NCBI GenBank assembly: GCA_036788095.1
Contig: DAIQOA010000052.1
Location: 1-24,390, forward strand
Direction of reading: 5' to 3'
DNA length: 24,390 nucleotides
Source of the DNA: Anaerohabitans sp036788095
GTDB taxonomy: Bacteria > Zhuqueibacterota > Zhuqueibacteria > Residuimicrobiales > Residuimicrobiaceae
Below, one piece after another: positions 1 through 8,040 of the stretch. Positions within the stretch are counted from its first letter, which is position 1; each line of letters begins with the position of its first letter. The translations under genes were made by a program, and so were the position numbers. The notes under the pieces were generated by a model. It ran no database searches, was not told the origin of the DNA, and saw only the letters and a program-made list of their open reading frames with translations.

Positions 1-1
1 C

Positions 2-1759
2 AACTGGGAGGGGCAATTTGAAGATGTGGCGGCGAGCAAACCCTTTGACAATCTCAGCAAACATCTGCCCGCTTCCTTTGCGATTTATCTGTTTAGGCAC
101 TATGCGCAGGAACCCCGCTATCTCGAGCTGGCCAAAGAACTGGTCCGTTTTGCCGAAGACCAATTTGTCGTTTGGGAAAAACCCATGCCGCAGAAGCAGT
201 GGCGTACGGACCAGTGGATCACCCCCTGTGTGCTCGAGCAGTATGCTTATTATGTGCCCATCGACGCCAGCGCGGCGAAACTGATCCAGCTTTTTCTCGA
301 AGCCGGCCGGAGCACCGGCGATTCACTCTACCTGGCCAAGGCGCGGCAGCTGGCCAACACCATGACGAGGGCGCAGGACGCAACAACCGGAAGGTATCCG
401 ACCTATTGGGAGAGGAACAAACGCGGCGAGGAGGAGGGCTGGATCAATTGTGCGGCTTATGACGCCCGGGTGATGTTGAATTACGACGCTTTTCTTCAAC
501 GCCGGCCCACCGCCGAACCGGTGCGCACGTCCAAGCGGGACGGCTCGGCCGTGCACTCGCCGTTTGTCCGCTCCGAGCGGCGGAATTACCGGCGGCAAAT
601 GATTCAGGAGAGCATTGAATATCCATTCAGGATCGGGTTGACCGCCACCGGCCCCTATCGATGGGTCACCGCCTTTTGGGCCATGGAACTGCTGGCCTAT
701 CGTTCAGAGGCCGGAAAGAAGGCGCTGCAGCAGGTGTTGAGTCAGTCGCAACCGCCCTATCCCTCGCTGCAGCGTGCGGCGCTGGAGACCGCCTACGCGC
801 TGTACCCCAGAGAATTTACCGCGGAAATTTCCACGCTGGCGGACAGCACCCGCGATGTCAAAAGCTACGCCCTCGCACTGCTCTATCTGCTGCGCGACAA
901 TGCCGGTCAGGCTCAGCGCGCGGAACGGCTGTCTCACCTGCAGACGCGCTTTCCCCAATGGCGAGAGGATCCGGTGCTTTTTTGTCTGGCGCAGGACCTG
1001 GGCGAAACGCCGGTAAGACTGGTGCGGGCGCGCCCGGCGCTGTCTGCCCTGCTGCGGCATAGCTTTAGCGCCGCTGGCCCGGTCGTTTACAGCTTCCAGC
1101 GTTCCAACCGCGACTATCCCGGGCTCACGGTAGTGAAGAAGCCTGATGGCGAATTTTTGCGCAATCCGGACGGCTCTCTGTTTTGCATTCCCCATCTCGC
1201 CCGTTCCCTGTCCGCACTGCCCGGTTATCTGACCAACGGCAATACGCCCCAGGGCGTTTACTGCATCCTCGGCGTTGAAGAGTCCAAAAGCGATTTGATC
1301 GGACCGACGCCGGTGCTGAATCTGGCGCTGCCCGGAGAAATATCGCCCTCGCGTTTTTTTCGCTCTGCGTCTGCCCGGGATGCCGATTGGACCGTGGATA
1401 TATACGCGCGTCTGCTGCCCGCGGGGTGGAGAGCCTACACACCCATGTTCGAGGCTTATTATGCCGGACAGGCCGGCCGAGCAGAGATCGTCGCTCACGG
1501 CAGCACGGTCGATCCTGATTATTATCGCGGCAAAGCGTATTATCCCTTTACACCGTCCCTGGGGTGCCTGACCGCCTTTGAGGCCTGGTCGGACAAAGAC
1601 GGACGCCGGCTGATGAGCGATCAGCAGGCGTTGATCCAAGCCTATCAGGCGGCGGGCGGCTCCGGCGGCTATTTGATTGTGGTGGAAAAAGATCAGCGCG
1701 CGGCCGCGGTGAGCCGGGAGGAGATCATCATGGAGTTGCTGGCTGTGGAAGGGTATTGA
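2..1759 (+). CDS. Alpha-toroid glycosidase-like domain fused to YkuD-like domain (5' end missing)
   Basis: The frame is open to the left edge, so the true start lies upstream; the first in-frame GTG (26) is not preceded by a convincing ribosome site. The first ~160 residues look like the C-terminal part of an alpha/alpha-toroid sugar-active protein (RTDQWITPCVLEQY, YPTYW, EGWINCAAYDA). After a basic linker (about nt 500-610) a second domain begins (TGPYRWVTAFWAMELL, Leu/Ala-rich helical repeats). It ends in a module resembling an L,D-transpeptidase (YkuD) site: His-Gly at nt 1496-1501, then Ser-Leu-Gly-Cys at nt 1556-1567, with Cys as the putative nucleophile. The His-Ser spacing (20) is longer than in classical YkuD and the second His of SHGC is Leu, so peptidoglycan cross-linking is only a guess. 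The two halves look like different families joined in frame. Domain calls are by eye; the exact function is unknown. Confidence 0.6.
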   Translation, partial: NWEGQFEDVAASKPFDNLSKHLPASFAIYLFRHYAQEPRYLELAKELVRFAEDQFVVWEKPMPQKQWRTDQWITPCVLEQYAYYVPIDASAAKLIQLFLEAGRSTGDSLYLAKARQLANTMTRAQDATTGRYPTYWERNKRGEEEGWINCAAYDARVMLNYDAFLQRRPTAEPVRTSKRDGSAVHSPFVRSERRNYRRQMIQESIEYPFRIGLTATGPYRWVTAFWAMELLAYRSEAGKKALQQVLSQSQPPYPSLQRAALETAYALYPREFTAEISTLADSTRDVKSYALALLYLLRDNAGQAQRAERLSHLQTRFPQWREDPVLFCLAQDLGETPVRLVRARPALSALLRHSFSAAGPVVYSFQRSNRDYPGLTVVKKPDGEFLRNPDGSLFCIPHLARSLSALPGYLTNGNTPQGVYCILGVEESKSDLIGPTPVLNLALPGEISPSRFFRSASARDADWTVDIYARLLPAGWRAYTPMFEAYYAGQAGRAEIVAHGSTVDPDYYRGKAYYPFTPSLGCLTAFEAWSDKDGRRLMSDQQALIQAYQAAGGSGGYLIVVEKDQRAAAVSREEIIMELLAVEGY

Positions 1760-1814
1760 ATGAGTATTCACCACGGTGGATGATTGGAATCCATTGAATG
1801 AAAAGGAGAAGCAG

Positions 1815-2459
1815 ATGAGAAAATTCATGACGTTGATGATGGTGCTGATGAGCGGCGTGTTGTTGGCGCTTGCCTGCGGGCCGGCCAAATCCCGGACGGT
1901 TTTATGGAACGGCGCGAATTTTGACGGTTGGGTGCGTTATGTCCCGGATCAGACCGTTCAGGTCGATACGGTTTGGACGATCCAGGACGGCGTCCTCCGT
2001 TGCAGCGGCAAACCCACCGGCTACCTTCGCACGCAGGCCTCTTATTCCGATTATCATCTGCATCTGGAATGGCGCTGGGTGAAAGAGGGCGGCAACAGTG
2101 GCGTGTTGCTGCATTGTCAGGGGCCGGATCAGGTGTGGCCCCTGTGCATTGAAGCCCAGCTCAAATCCGGCGATGCCGGCGACCTGGTGCTGATCGGGCC
2201 GGGCGAGATCACCGTGGCCGGCAAGACCTATAAAAACGACCGGCCGTTTTTGATCATCCCCAATCAAAAGGACGGCATCGAAAAACCCGTGGGCGAGTGG
2301 AACAGCTATGATATCGTCTGCCGCGGGCAGAGCATCGTCTGTTCGGTGAACGGCGTGGAGGTCAACCGCGGCGACAAGGCTTTTGCCGATGCGGGCCCCA
2401 TCGCCCTGCAGAGCGAGGGCGCGCCGATCGAGTTTCGCAACCTTTGGCTGGAAAAATAA
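1815..2459 (+). CDS. DUF1080 (3-keto-disaccharide hydrolase-type) lipoprotein
   Basis: This is a 214-residue lipoprotein. I chose ATG 1815 because it follows AAGGAG at good spacing and opens a signal peptide with a lipobox (LALAC, Cys21). The upstream in-frame ATG at 1776 would bury that signal. The mature part is one DUF1080 / 3-keto-disaccharide hydrolase domain, a concanavalin-like beta sandwich: it opens with WNGANFDGW, followed by VWTIQDGVLRC, WRWVKEGGNSGVLLHC and a C-terminal IALQSEG...IEFRNLWL strand set. Characterised members cleave 3-keto-glycosides, and many others are uncharacterised envelope proteins of polysaccharide degraders. It lies 55 nt after the fusion gene on the same strand and may be co-transcribed with it. 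The carbohydrate setting fits a surface or periplasmic role in glycan breakdown, but the substrate cannot be read from sequence. Confidence 0.85.
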   Translation: MRKFMTLMMVLMSGVLLALACGPAKSRTVLWNGANFDGWVRYVPDQTVQVDTVWTIQDGVLRCSGKPTGYLRTQASYSDYHLHLEWRWVKEGGNSGVLLHCQGPDQVWPLCIEAQLKSGDAGDLVLIGPGEITVAGKTYKNDRPFLIIPNQKDGIEKPVGEWNSYDIVCRGQSIVCSVNGVEVNRGDKAFADAGPIALQSEGAPIEFRNLWLEK

Positions 2460-2517
2460 AAGCAGCGAGCAAACGTCCGTCCTTTGACCATCGCCCTGAG
2501 AGAGGATAACGCCGAAG

Positions 2518-2997
2518 ATGAATGTCAGCGATGCGGTGTATATTCGCATGGCCGATAACCGCGACCGGCAACGGATCTGGGACCTGATTTTTACGATTCT
2601 GTCCAGCTATGGACTGACCATGGATGCGGAGACCATCGATCATGATCTGACGGATATCGAAGCGAACTATTGGCGGCAACAGGGCGCCTTTTATGTCCTG
2701 ATGGACGGTGAGCAACTGATCGGCACCGTGGCCCTGCATCGTGTATCGGAAACGGTGTGCGAGCTGGGTCGCATGTATCTGGCCGCCGACTATCGCGGCA
2801 GGGGATTGGGCCGCAAACTATTGCAGCACGCTCTGCAGCAGGCGGAAACGCGCGGCTTTACCGAGGTGGTGCTCAAGACCGCCTCAGTGCTCAAAGAGGC
2901 GCTGGCGTTGTACCACCGGGCGGGTTTTATTCCAGTCGCCGACCAGGAACCGGGTGGAAACTGCGATGTGGCGATGAGCAGGAAAATCAGCCCTTGA
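2518..2997 (+). CDS. GNAT-family N-acetyltransferase
   Basis: This 159-residue single-domain GNAT acetyltransferase would transfer an acetyl group from acetyl-CoA to an amine. Motif A is clear near residues 85-105: CELGRMYLAADYRGRGLGRKLL, in which the YRGRGLG segment is the pyrophosphate-binding Q/RxxGxG/A loop. Motif B follows as LKEALALYHRAGFIPV. The N-terminal VYIRMADNRDRQRI strand-helix is typical. The start follows a GAGAGGAT stretch. The 3' end overlaps the 3' end of the convergent GH2 gene by 11 bp, so both stop codons lie inside the partner gene and no intrinsic terminator fits between them. The acceptor substrate is unknown; the family is too broad to guess. Confidence 0.88.
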   Translation: MNVSDAVYIRMADNRDRQRIWDLIFTILSSYGLTMDAETIDHDLTDIEANYWRQQGAFYVLMDGEQLIGTVALHRVSETVCELGRMYLAADYRGRGLGRKLLQHALQQAETRGFTEVVLKTASVLKEALALYHRAGFIPVADQEPGGNCDVAMSRKISP

Positions 2998-4978
2998 ATA
3001 TTTTTTTCAGTCTGTGGGCCGCGGGTTTTAAATGGCCGTCAAAGTCAATGATCGAGGTGTTGACCGGGCAGGGAAAACTGTCGTGTCCCATCCAAAGGAT
3101 AAAACCGCCGCAGCCGGGGAACCGTTTTTTGCAACTCTGCAGGGCGATGGCCAGGCCCTCGGCCTGGCGTTTTTGGCTCCAGGCCACATACTCTTGCAGA
3201 GAACCGGGCTCCTGACCGTGGTGCTCTCTCAGATAGTCGTTCCATTCGATCCACCAGTTGACGTTCCGCCACAGTGGATTGTCGGTGTTGGCCGGCAGCG
3301 CTGGGTATTCGCCCCGGTAGCGTTCGATCATCTCGGCCGACATGGCGCCCGCTACGCCGACTTCGGAATGAAACAGGGCGTCGTCTAAAAGCCAGAAGCG
3401 TCGGACGGCCCGCAGGGTTGCGTCGTTCTCCTCGACCGGCAGAGTCCAGGGGCCGTGAACATCCCAGTTGATCTGTTTGCCGAAACTATCCCAGTCCGCT
3501 ATTTTATTCGGCCCTGAGGGTGTGCCGCTGAGAAAGCGTCGTCCGGGATCCTGCAGTGCGACCCACTCTTTCATGGCCCGGATCATGGGATGCCGGTCGG
3601 TCACCGGCACCGCATCGTTCTCCAGTTCATAGAGCTCGTTGCCCGCACACCAGAGCAGAATGGAAACGTGGTGTTGGCGCCGGTCCAGATATCCTTTGAC
3701 GATCTGCACAATGCCGTTGATGACGACCGGATCGTGCGAAGGATAATCGTCCAGGCCGGACGAAGAGACCGGGAAATCCTGCCAGATCAGAATACCCAAT
3801 TCATCGCAAAGCTCATAGAGCCAGTCTCTCTCCGGGAATCCTCCGCCCCAGATGCGAATGATATTTACGCCCAATTTTTTATAGGTGGTCAACAGGGTGC
3901 GATAGTGCGCCTCGGTCAAGTCGGCAAAATTCGGCCGGATGGGCGTCCAGTTGACACCCTGAAGAAAAATGGGCTGATCATTGACGCTGCAGATCCATGG
4001 GTCGGCGTGGGCCGGCGCTCCCTGGCACGGCAGCCACTGGACCTGTTTGAATCCCACGGTTCTGCCGCATCGCTGCATCACTCCTCCAGCATCATCCAGC
4101 AGCTCGACGGTGAGACGGTACAGGGGTTGTTTTCCTGTTCCATTGGGCCACCAGCGCCGCACCTTGAGGCGCCGCCAACTTTTTCCCACGGCAAGTTCCG
4201 CGGCGGCCACGGTTTCCCGGAAGATGGTTCTGCCGCCGCGGTCGGCCAGCATGACACATATTTTTTCATAGGTCCAGTTGCCGTCAGCGGTCACGCGAAG
4301 GGTCAGATCCCCCAAATCTTTTTTGCGCTCCGCAGTCGTGGTCACCTGCACTGTGGTGATGAGCGGTTGTCCCTTGGGCCGCATCCTGAGCACGAGCCGG
4401 TCATAGATGCCGATCTGAACGATGCGCGGCGTCCAGTCCCATCCATAATAAAAGCGCGGTTTCCAGTCCTTGATTCTGGAGGTCCAGTAACTGTGGCCCA
4501 GGTAAGAGGGGGAGCACTCGAACAGGATGACCAGGGTGTTGTCCTTCTCCTTGAGAAACGGGGTGAGGTTGAAATCATAGGAGAGAAAGGCGTTGTCAAA
4601 GACTCCGGCCACGCGTCCGTTCACCAGAATCGAGCCTTTCTGATCGAGGCCGGCACAGTGAAGGATGAACTCATCGCCGGCTTGCAGGAGGTCGTCGGGC
4701 AGCATGGTGGCAAACAACCAGTGCCGGTTCTCCACCCATTCGGCCTTGACGCTGTTGGTGCCGATGTTCCAGTCTTTTATCAGGCCGGCGTCGAGCAGCG
4801 CCTTTTGCACGGATCCGGGAACCTGGACTTCCAGGCTCATGATCTCCGCCCGGTCGCCCTGCAGACGGGCAAAGTCGAAATTCTTTATCCAGCTGAAGGC
4901 GCGATATCCCCAGAGCTTCCAGGTCAGCCGGCTGAGGTCGATTTCCTTCACCACAGTTTTTATCGCTGATTTTTTCAT
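2987..4978 (-). CDS. Cytosolic GH2 glycosidase, beta-mannosidase-like
   Basis: A 663-residue glycoside hydrolase family 2 enzyme, expected to remove non-reducing beta-mannosyl (or related) residues. Domains in order: N-terminal jelly roll (RHWLFATMLP, HCAGLDQKGSILVNG), an immunoglobulin-like linker, then a TIM barrel from about residue 330 (FLQGVNWTPI, NIIRIWGGG, LGILIWQDF). The acid/base Glu448 sits in CAGNELYE and the nucleophile Glu539 in FHSEVGV. ATG 4978 was chosen over the upstream GTG 4990 because GGAAGA precedes it. There is no signal peptide, so it acts in the cytoplasm. It is shorter than usual beta-mannosidases (often above 800 residues) and ends soon after the barrel (SIIDFDGHLKPA), so the C-terminal beta domains are absent. 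It is divergent from a GPH sugar symporter, which fits import followed by hydrolysis. Mannose specificity is inferred from overall resemblance only. Confidence 0.88.
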   Translation of the reverse strand: MKKSAIKTVVKEIDLSRLTWKLWGYRAFSWIKNFDFARLQGDRAEIMSLEVQVPGSVQKALLDAGLIKDWNIGTNSVKAEWVENRHWLFATMLPDDLLQAGDEFILHCAGLDQKGSILVNGRVAGVFDNAFLSYDFNLTPFLKEKDNTLVILFECSPSYLGHSYWTSRIKDWKPRFYYGWDWTPRIVQIGIYDRLVLRMRPKGQPLITTVQVTTTAERKKDLGDLTLRVTADGNWTYEKICVMLADRGGRTIFRETVAAAELAVGKSWRRLKVRRWWPNGTGKQPLYRLTVELLDDAGGVMQRCGRTVGFKQVQWLPCQGAPAHADPWICSVNDQPIFLQGVNWTPIRPNFADLTEAHYRTLLTTYKKLGVNIIRIWGGGFPERDWLYELCDELGILIWQDFPVSSSGLDDYPSHDPVVINGIVQIVKGYLDRRQHHVSILLWCAGNELYELENDAVPVTDRHPMIRAMKEWVALQDPGRRFLSGTPSGPNKIADWDSFGKQINWDVHGPWTLPVEENDATLRAVRRFWLLDDALFHSEVGVAGAMSAEMIERYRGEYPALPANTDNPLWRNVNWWIEWNDYLREHHGQEPGSLQEYVAWSQKRQAEGLAIALQSCKKRFPGCGGFILWMGHDSFPCPVNTSIIDFDGHLKPAAHRLKKIFKG

Positions 4979-5008
4979 CCGATCTTCCACATAGAATTTC
5001 GCGGCGAT

Positions 5009-5037
5009 AGTATAGACAATCCCGAAAATAAAAACAA
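5009..5037 (-). promoter_or_regulatory. Predicted sigma70-type promoter of the GH2 gene
   Basis: Read on the minus strand, TTGTTT (5037-5032) is separated by exactly 17 nt from TATACT (5014-5009). The -10 matches the consensus at five of six positions. It would give a leader of about 25 nt before ATG 4978. The matching plus-strand promoter for the transporter starts about 35 nt away, so both face away from one short control region. Confidence 0.5.
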
Positions 5038-5070
5038 GCGGAAAGTGGACCGCAGCGGCGAAAAAACCTG

Positions 5071-5099
5071 TTGTAAATAGCGGTAAAAATATTTATTGT
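5071..5099 (+). promoter_or_regulatory. Predicted promoter of the GPH symporter gene
   Basis: TTGTAA (5071-5076), a 17-nt spacer and TATTGT (5094-5099) lie about 30 nt upstream of the start codon at 5130, which has GGAGG immediately before it. The region between this and the opposite GH2 promoter (5038-5070) could hold an operator, but I see no clear palindrome there. Confidence 0.4.
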
Positions 5100-5129
5100 A
5101 ATTGAATACTGGATCAGAATGGAGGATGA

Positions 5130-6596
5130 ATGGCATTCAAAACAAGTCGACGAAAAAAGAAAACACCGTTTTTCGATATCGTCTTTTATTCGACCGGCGA
5201 TGGCGCGTTCTCTTTGACGATGAACGGCATCTCTGCCTTTTCCATGCTCTTTTACACCCAGGCGCTGGGACTTGATTACAAACTGGCCGGTTTAGCGCTG
5301 TCGGTATCGGTTTTTTGGGACGCGATCACTGATCCGATCATGGGCTATCTCTCGGATCAAACCCGCAGCCGTTTCGGCCGGCGGCATATTTACATCCTGG
5401 TCGGCGGGCTCGCTCTGGCAACGAGTTTCTATTTCCTGTGGACCATCCCCGGAGGCATTGCACAAAGCGGCTACTTGTTCTGGTACCTCTTGATCATGAA
5501 CATTCTGATACGAACCGCGGTGACGGTTTTTTATATCCCCTTTCTGGCTCTGGGATTTGAGATCTGCCGTGATTACCATGAACGCTCCATCCTGCAGGGC
5601 GCCCGTTCCACGGCCAACATGATCGCCAACATGCTGGGCCCCGCTCTGGCCTGGTATCTGTTCTTCAAGGATATCGGCGATGTGCCCAGCACCAATGTCG
5701 TATCAAACTATCAGCACATGGGCACCGCCTTCAGCATCGCCACCGTGGTGTTGGTGCTCATCGTCACTCTGTCCACGCGCAAATACATCGTCGACTCGCG
5801 GCAGAGCGCTGCCATAGAGTCGACCAACATCGCCGCTTTTTTCCGCGATATCAAAGAGATCCTCCGCGACAAGTACTCGCTGATGATCTATGCGTTCTAT
5901 GCGCTGATCAGCCAGGGCAATGTGCTGGTGGCGTCCTTGCAGATGTACCTGTATGTCTATTACATGAATTTTTCTTCAGGAGAAAAGGCCATTGCCCATG
6001 GCGGCACCATGATGGGCTTTGCCATCGGTTCCGTTCTTTGTCCCCTCCTCGCCAAACGGCTGGATAAAAAAGGGACCGCGCTTTTCGGCGCCGCGCTCTC
6101 CATGGTCGGCAATCTTTTGCTTGTCCTGTTTTTCACCACCGGCGCGTTGAGTCCGACTTCCACGCTGTCGCTGGCCGGCGTCACCCTGCCGATCGCCATT
6201 ATCACCTTTGTGATCTGTCACGGCCTCTACTGGATGGGAAACGGCATCCTGGTGCCCATGACCTTCTCCATGGTAGCGGATACCGCGGAGATCAATAAAA
6301 TCGAAACCGGTGTGCTCAAGGACGGCAGTTATGGCGCCATGTTCAGCTTTTTGGGCAAGCTGTCTCTGTCCGTGGGACTGTTCATCAGCGGCAATGTGCT
6401 GGGCTGGATCGGTTTTGTCAGCGGCGCCGCCACGCAGACGCCTCGGGCGATTGCAAGCCTGACCACCGCGACCTTTTGGTCCGGCATCCTGTTTGCCGGC
6501 CTCGCCATAGCCGCGTTCTGGAAATATCCGGTCGACAAGGTCTTTATGGAGGCGGTCAGACAACAGGGCGGTGATCCTGCTTTGCCAAAATCCTGA
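5130..6596 (+). CDS. GPH-family (MelB-like) sugar:cation symporter
   Basis: A 488-residue inner-membrane transporter of the glycoside-pentoside-hexuronide family within the major facilitator superfamily. The family signature lies at residues 64-85: DAITDP with Asp64 and Asp68 (matching the two MelB cation-site aspartates), then GYLSDQTRSRFGRRH. About 12 hydrophobic segments can be counted, with the central loop near residues 215-245 (RDIKEILRDKYS). The N-terminus is basic and cytoplasmic (RRKKKTPF). GGAGG sits 5 nt before the ATG. It is divergent from the cytosolic GH2 enzyme, so the likely cargo is an oligosaccharide or glycoside that enzyme splits. Family members couple uptake to Na+ or H+; which ion is used cannot be decided here. 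Confidence 0.9.
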   Translation: MAFKTSRRKKKTPFFDIVFYSTGDGAFSLTMNGISAFSMLFYTQALGLDYKLAGLALSVSVFWDAITDPIMGYLSDQTRSRFGRRHIYILVGGLALATSFYFLWTIPGGIAQSGYLFWYLLIMNILIRTAVTVFYIPFLALGFEICRDYHERSILQGARSTANMIANMLGPALAWYLFFKDIGDVPSTNVVSNYQHMGTAFSIATVVLVLIVTLSTRKYIVDSRQSAAIESTNIAAFFRDIKEILRDKYSLMIYAFYALISQGNVLVASLQMYLYVYYMNFSSGEKAIAHGGTMMGFAIGSVLCPLLAKRLDKKGTALFGAALSMVGNLLLVLFFTTGALSPTSTLSLAGVTLPIAIITFVICHGLYWMGNGILVPMTFSMVADTAEINKIETGVLKDGSYGAMFSFLGKLSLSVGLFISGNVLGWIGFVSGAATQTPRAIASLTTATFWSGILFAGLAIAAFWKYPVDKVFMEAVRQQGGDPALPKS

Positions 6597-6618
6597 TGGC
6601 CGAAGCGGCGCCGCCGGA

Positions 6619-6644
6619 CCGGCTGAAACGTCGGGTTTTCTTTT
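6619..6644 (+). terminator. Predicted intrinsic terminator after the symporter gene
   Basis: A short hairpin (CCGGC 6619-6623, loop TGAAAC, GTCGG 6630-6634, one G-U pair) is followed by GTTTTCTTTT. It lies 22 nt after the symporter stop. The stem is only 5 bp, hence moderate confidence. Confidence 0.5.
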
Positions 6645-6656
6645 AGATGTGCGCAG

Positions 6657-6688
6657 AAAAAACGGGGCAGCGCCGGCCCTGCCCCGTT
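6657..6688 (-). terminator. Strong intrinsic terminator after apbC
   Basis: A perfect 10-bp stem (AACGGGGCAG 6661-6670 with CTGCCCCGTT 6679-6688) has an 8-nt loop. On the minus strand it runs into six T (plus-strand A tract 6657-6662). It lies 35 nt beyond the apbC stop codon. On the plus strand it would also fold, but it lacks a T tract there. Confidence 0.8.
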
Positions 6689-6722
6689 CCATTAGGCGTG
6701 TTGCAAAGAGTGAACTTTCGAC

Positions 6723-7586
6723 TCAGGCCGTTTTAGCGTCGTCCTGTTTTTCAATCCGGTTCTGCAACTCTGCCGCGATGCGGTTGAAAATCGCCGCGGT
6801 CTCGGTCTTGGCGTAGAAATAGATAAAGGGTTCACCATTGTCGCCGGCCTGCACAATGGTCGGATCGATGGGAATTTTTCCCAGAAACGGCACCTGCATG
6901 GCCTGCGCCAATTTTTCTCCGCCGCCTGATTTGAAAATAGCGACGGTCTCGCCGCATTTGGGGCAGATAAAGCCGCTCATGTTCTCCAGCACGCCCAGCA
7001 CCGGCAGGTTCAGCTGAGAGCAAAAGCTGATGGAACGGCGCACATCGGCCACCGACAGCTCCTGCGGCTGCGTCACCACTACGGCGCCGGTGGGGTTTTT
7101 CAACAACTGCACGATGGACAGCGGTTCATCGCCGGTGCCCGGAGGACAGTCGACGATCAGATAATCCAATTTGCCCCACTCCACATCCTGCAGCAGCTGT
7201 TTGATGGCGCCCATCTTCATCGGGCCGCGCCAGATCACCGCCTGCCGTTCGTCCTGCAGCAGCAGGCCCAAAGACATGACCTTGAGTTTTTCACCGTAGC
7301 TGAGCGGGATCAGACTGCCGTCCCGCGCTTCGACTTTTTTATTTTCCATGCCCATGAGCCGGGGAATGCTGGGCCCGTGAAAGTCGATGTCCAGCAAACC
7401 CACACTGCGGCCGGACAGGGCCAGGGACATGGCCAGATTGGCCGCCGTGGTGCTTTTACCAACCCCGCCTTTGCCCGAGAGTACGATGATCTTGTAGGTG
7501 ATGTCGCTGATCGTTTTTTCCAATTTTATTTCCGCCAGCGCGTCGTCCAGGGTTTGGTCGTTATGGCCGGCACATTCGTGGTTCAT
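6723..7586 (-). CDS. apbC: Mrp/ApbC-type P-loop ATPase, Fe-S cluster carrier
   Basis: A 287-residue cytosolic ATPase of the Mrp/NBP35/ApbC group, which carry Fe-S clusters to apo-proteins. The deviant Walker A motif GKGGVGKST lies at residues 38-46. It is followed by DIDFHGPSIPRLMG, switch II (LDYLIVDCPPGTGDEP) and the typical Cys pair CPKC (Cys208, Cys211), which bridges a 4Fe-4S cluster between two subunits. ATG 7586 is preceded by AAGGAGA; a longer in-frame opening reaches into padR and lacks a ribosome site. It carries no N-terminal DUF59 domain, but has an extra Cys/His group at the N-terminus (MNHECAGH). It lies 28 nt downstream of a PadR regulator, clearly one operon, and ends at a strong terminator. 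Family assignment is certain; the client proteins are not known. Confidence 0.93.
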   Translation of the reverse strand: MNHECAGHNDQTLDDALAEIKLEKTISDITYKIIVLSGKGGVGKSTTAANLAMSLALSGRSVGLLDIDFHGPSIPRLMGMENKKVEARDGSLIPLSYGEKLKVMSLGLLLQDERQAVIWRGPMKMGAIKQLLQDVEWGKLDYLIVDCPPGTGDEPLSIVQLLKNPTGAVVVTQPQELSVADVRRSISFCSQLNLPVLGVLENMSGFICPKCGETVAIFKSGGGEKLAQAMQVPFLGKIPIDPTIVQAGDNGEPFIYFYAKTETAAIFNRIAAELQNRIEKQDDAKTA

Positions 7587-7614
7587 GGGAGTCTCCTTCA
7601 GTTCAAATGATCGA

Positions 7615-7992
7615 TCAGGTTTTTTGCGCTGCCGCTTGATCCAGTTTTTTAATAAACGCACCGAGTGTGGTCCAACGCCGGCGCAGGGATTCCGCCCATA
7701 GATTGAGATGGCGCTTGCCCGCGGCGGTGATGGTGTACAGCCGTTTGGCTGCGCCCGGGTGGCTGGTGTCCCACGCTGAGGCCACCAGACCCGCTTTTTC
7801 CAGATGGCGCAGCGTGCGATACACGGCGCCCGGATCCGCCGGCCCGCTGATGAACCCCAATTCCGGCAGAGCGGACATCAGTTCATAGCCATGACAGGGT
7901 TTTTCCATCAGCAAAAAGAGGATGGAAGGCTCTACCCAGCGGCTCTGGCGTTCTTTGTAGCAGCCGCAGCCGTGCGCGGGATGTTTCTGCAT
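7615..7992 (-). CDS. PadR-family regulator with Cys/His-rich N-terminus
   Basis: A 125-residue transcription regulator of the PadR family (winged helix). The core is recognisable in RWVEPSILFLLMEKPCHGYELMSAL, GAVYRTLRHLEKAGLVASAW (recognition helix region) and KRLYTITAAGKRHLNLW (wing), with a short C-terminal helix for dimerisation. The start ATG 7992 places a Cys/His cluster at the very N-terminus: His4, His7, Cys9 and Cys11 (HPAHGCGC), with a further Cys in KPCHGYE. This is not part of the usual PadR fold and could bind a metal or Fe-S cluster. The gene shares an operon with an Fe-S carrier ATPase, and a perfect palindrome lies just upstream of the start. Autoregulation is likely; the signal is inferred only. 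Confidence 0.88.
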   Translation of the reverse strand: MQKHPAHGCGCYKERQSRWVEPSILFLLMEKPCHGYELMSALPELGFISGPADPGAVYRTLRHLEKAGLVASAWDTSHPGAAKRLYTITAAGKRHLNLWAESLRRRWTTLGAFIKKLDQAAAQKT

Positions 7993-8023
7993 AATCGGCT
8001 CACAGGCGTTTAATGAGACTGAT

Positions 8024-8040
8024 ATATGTTTTAAACATAT
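8024..8040. promoter_or_regulatory. Palindromic candidate PadR operator
   Basis: ATATGTTT, one central T, then AAACATAT forms a perfect 8+1+8 inverted repeat, 32 nt before the padR start. PadR-family operators often contain ATGT and ACAT half-sites in dyad symmetry, and both are present here. The site lies directly downstream of the predicted padR -10 element, where bound protein would block transcription. It may also affect the divergent kinase gene starting at 8151. Confidence 0.6.

Noticed and set aside
1777..1792. A 16-nt identity (TGGATGATTGGAATCC) with 19952-19967
   Set aside because: One copy is explained by the GxxExxY remnant (stop codon plus LES codons). The other lies in a leader with no further similarity on either side, so it is probably chance rather than a repeat or attachment site.
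3590..4969. A 459-codon plus-strand open frame opposite the GH2 gene
   Set aside because: It is an antisense shadow; the opposite strand holds complete GH2 catalytic motifs.
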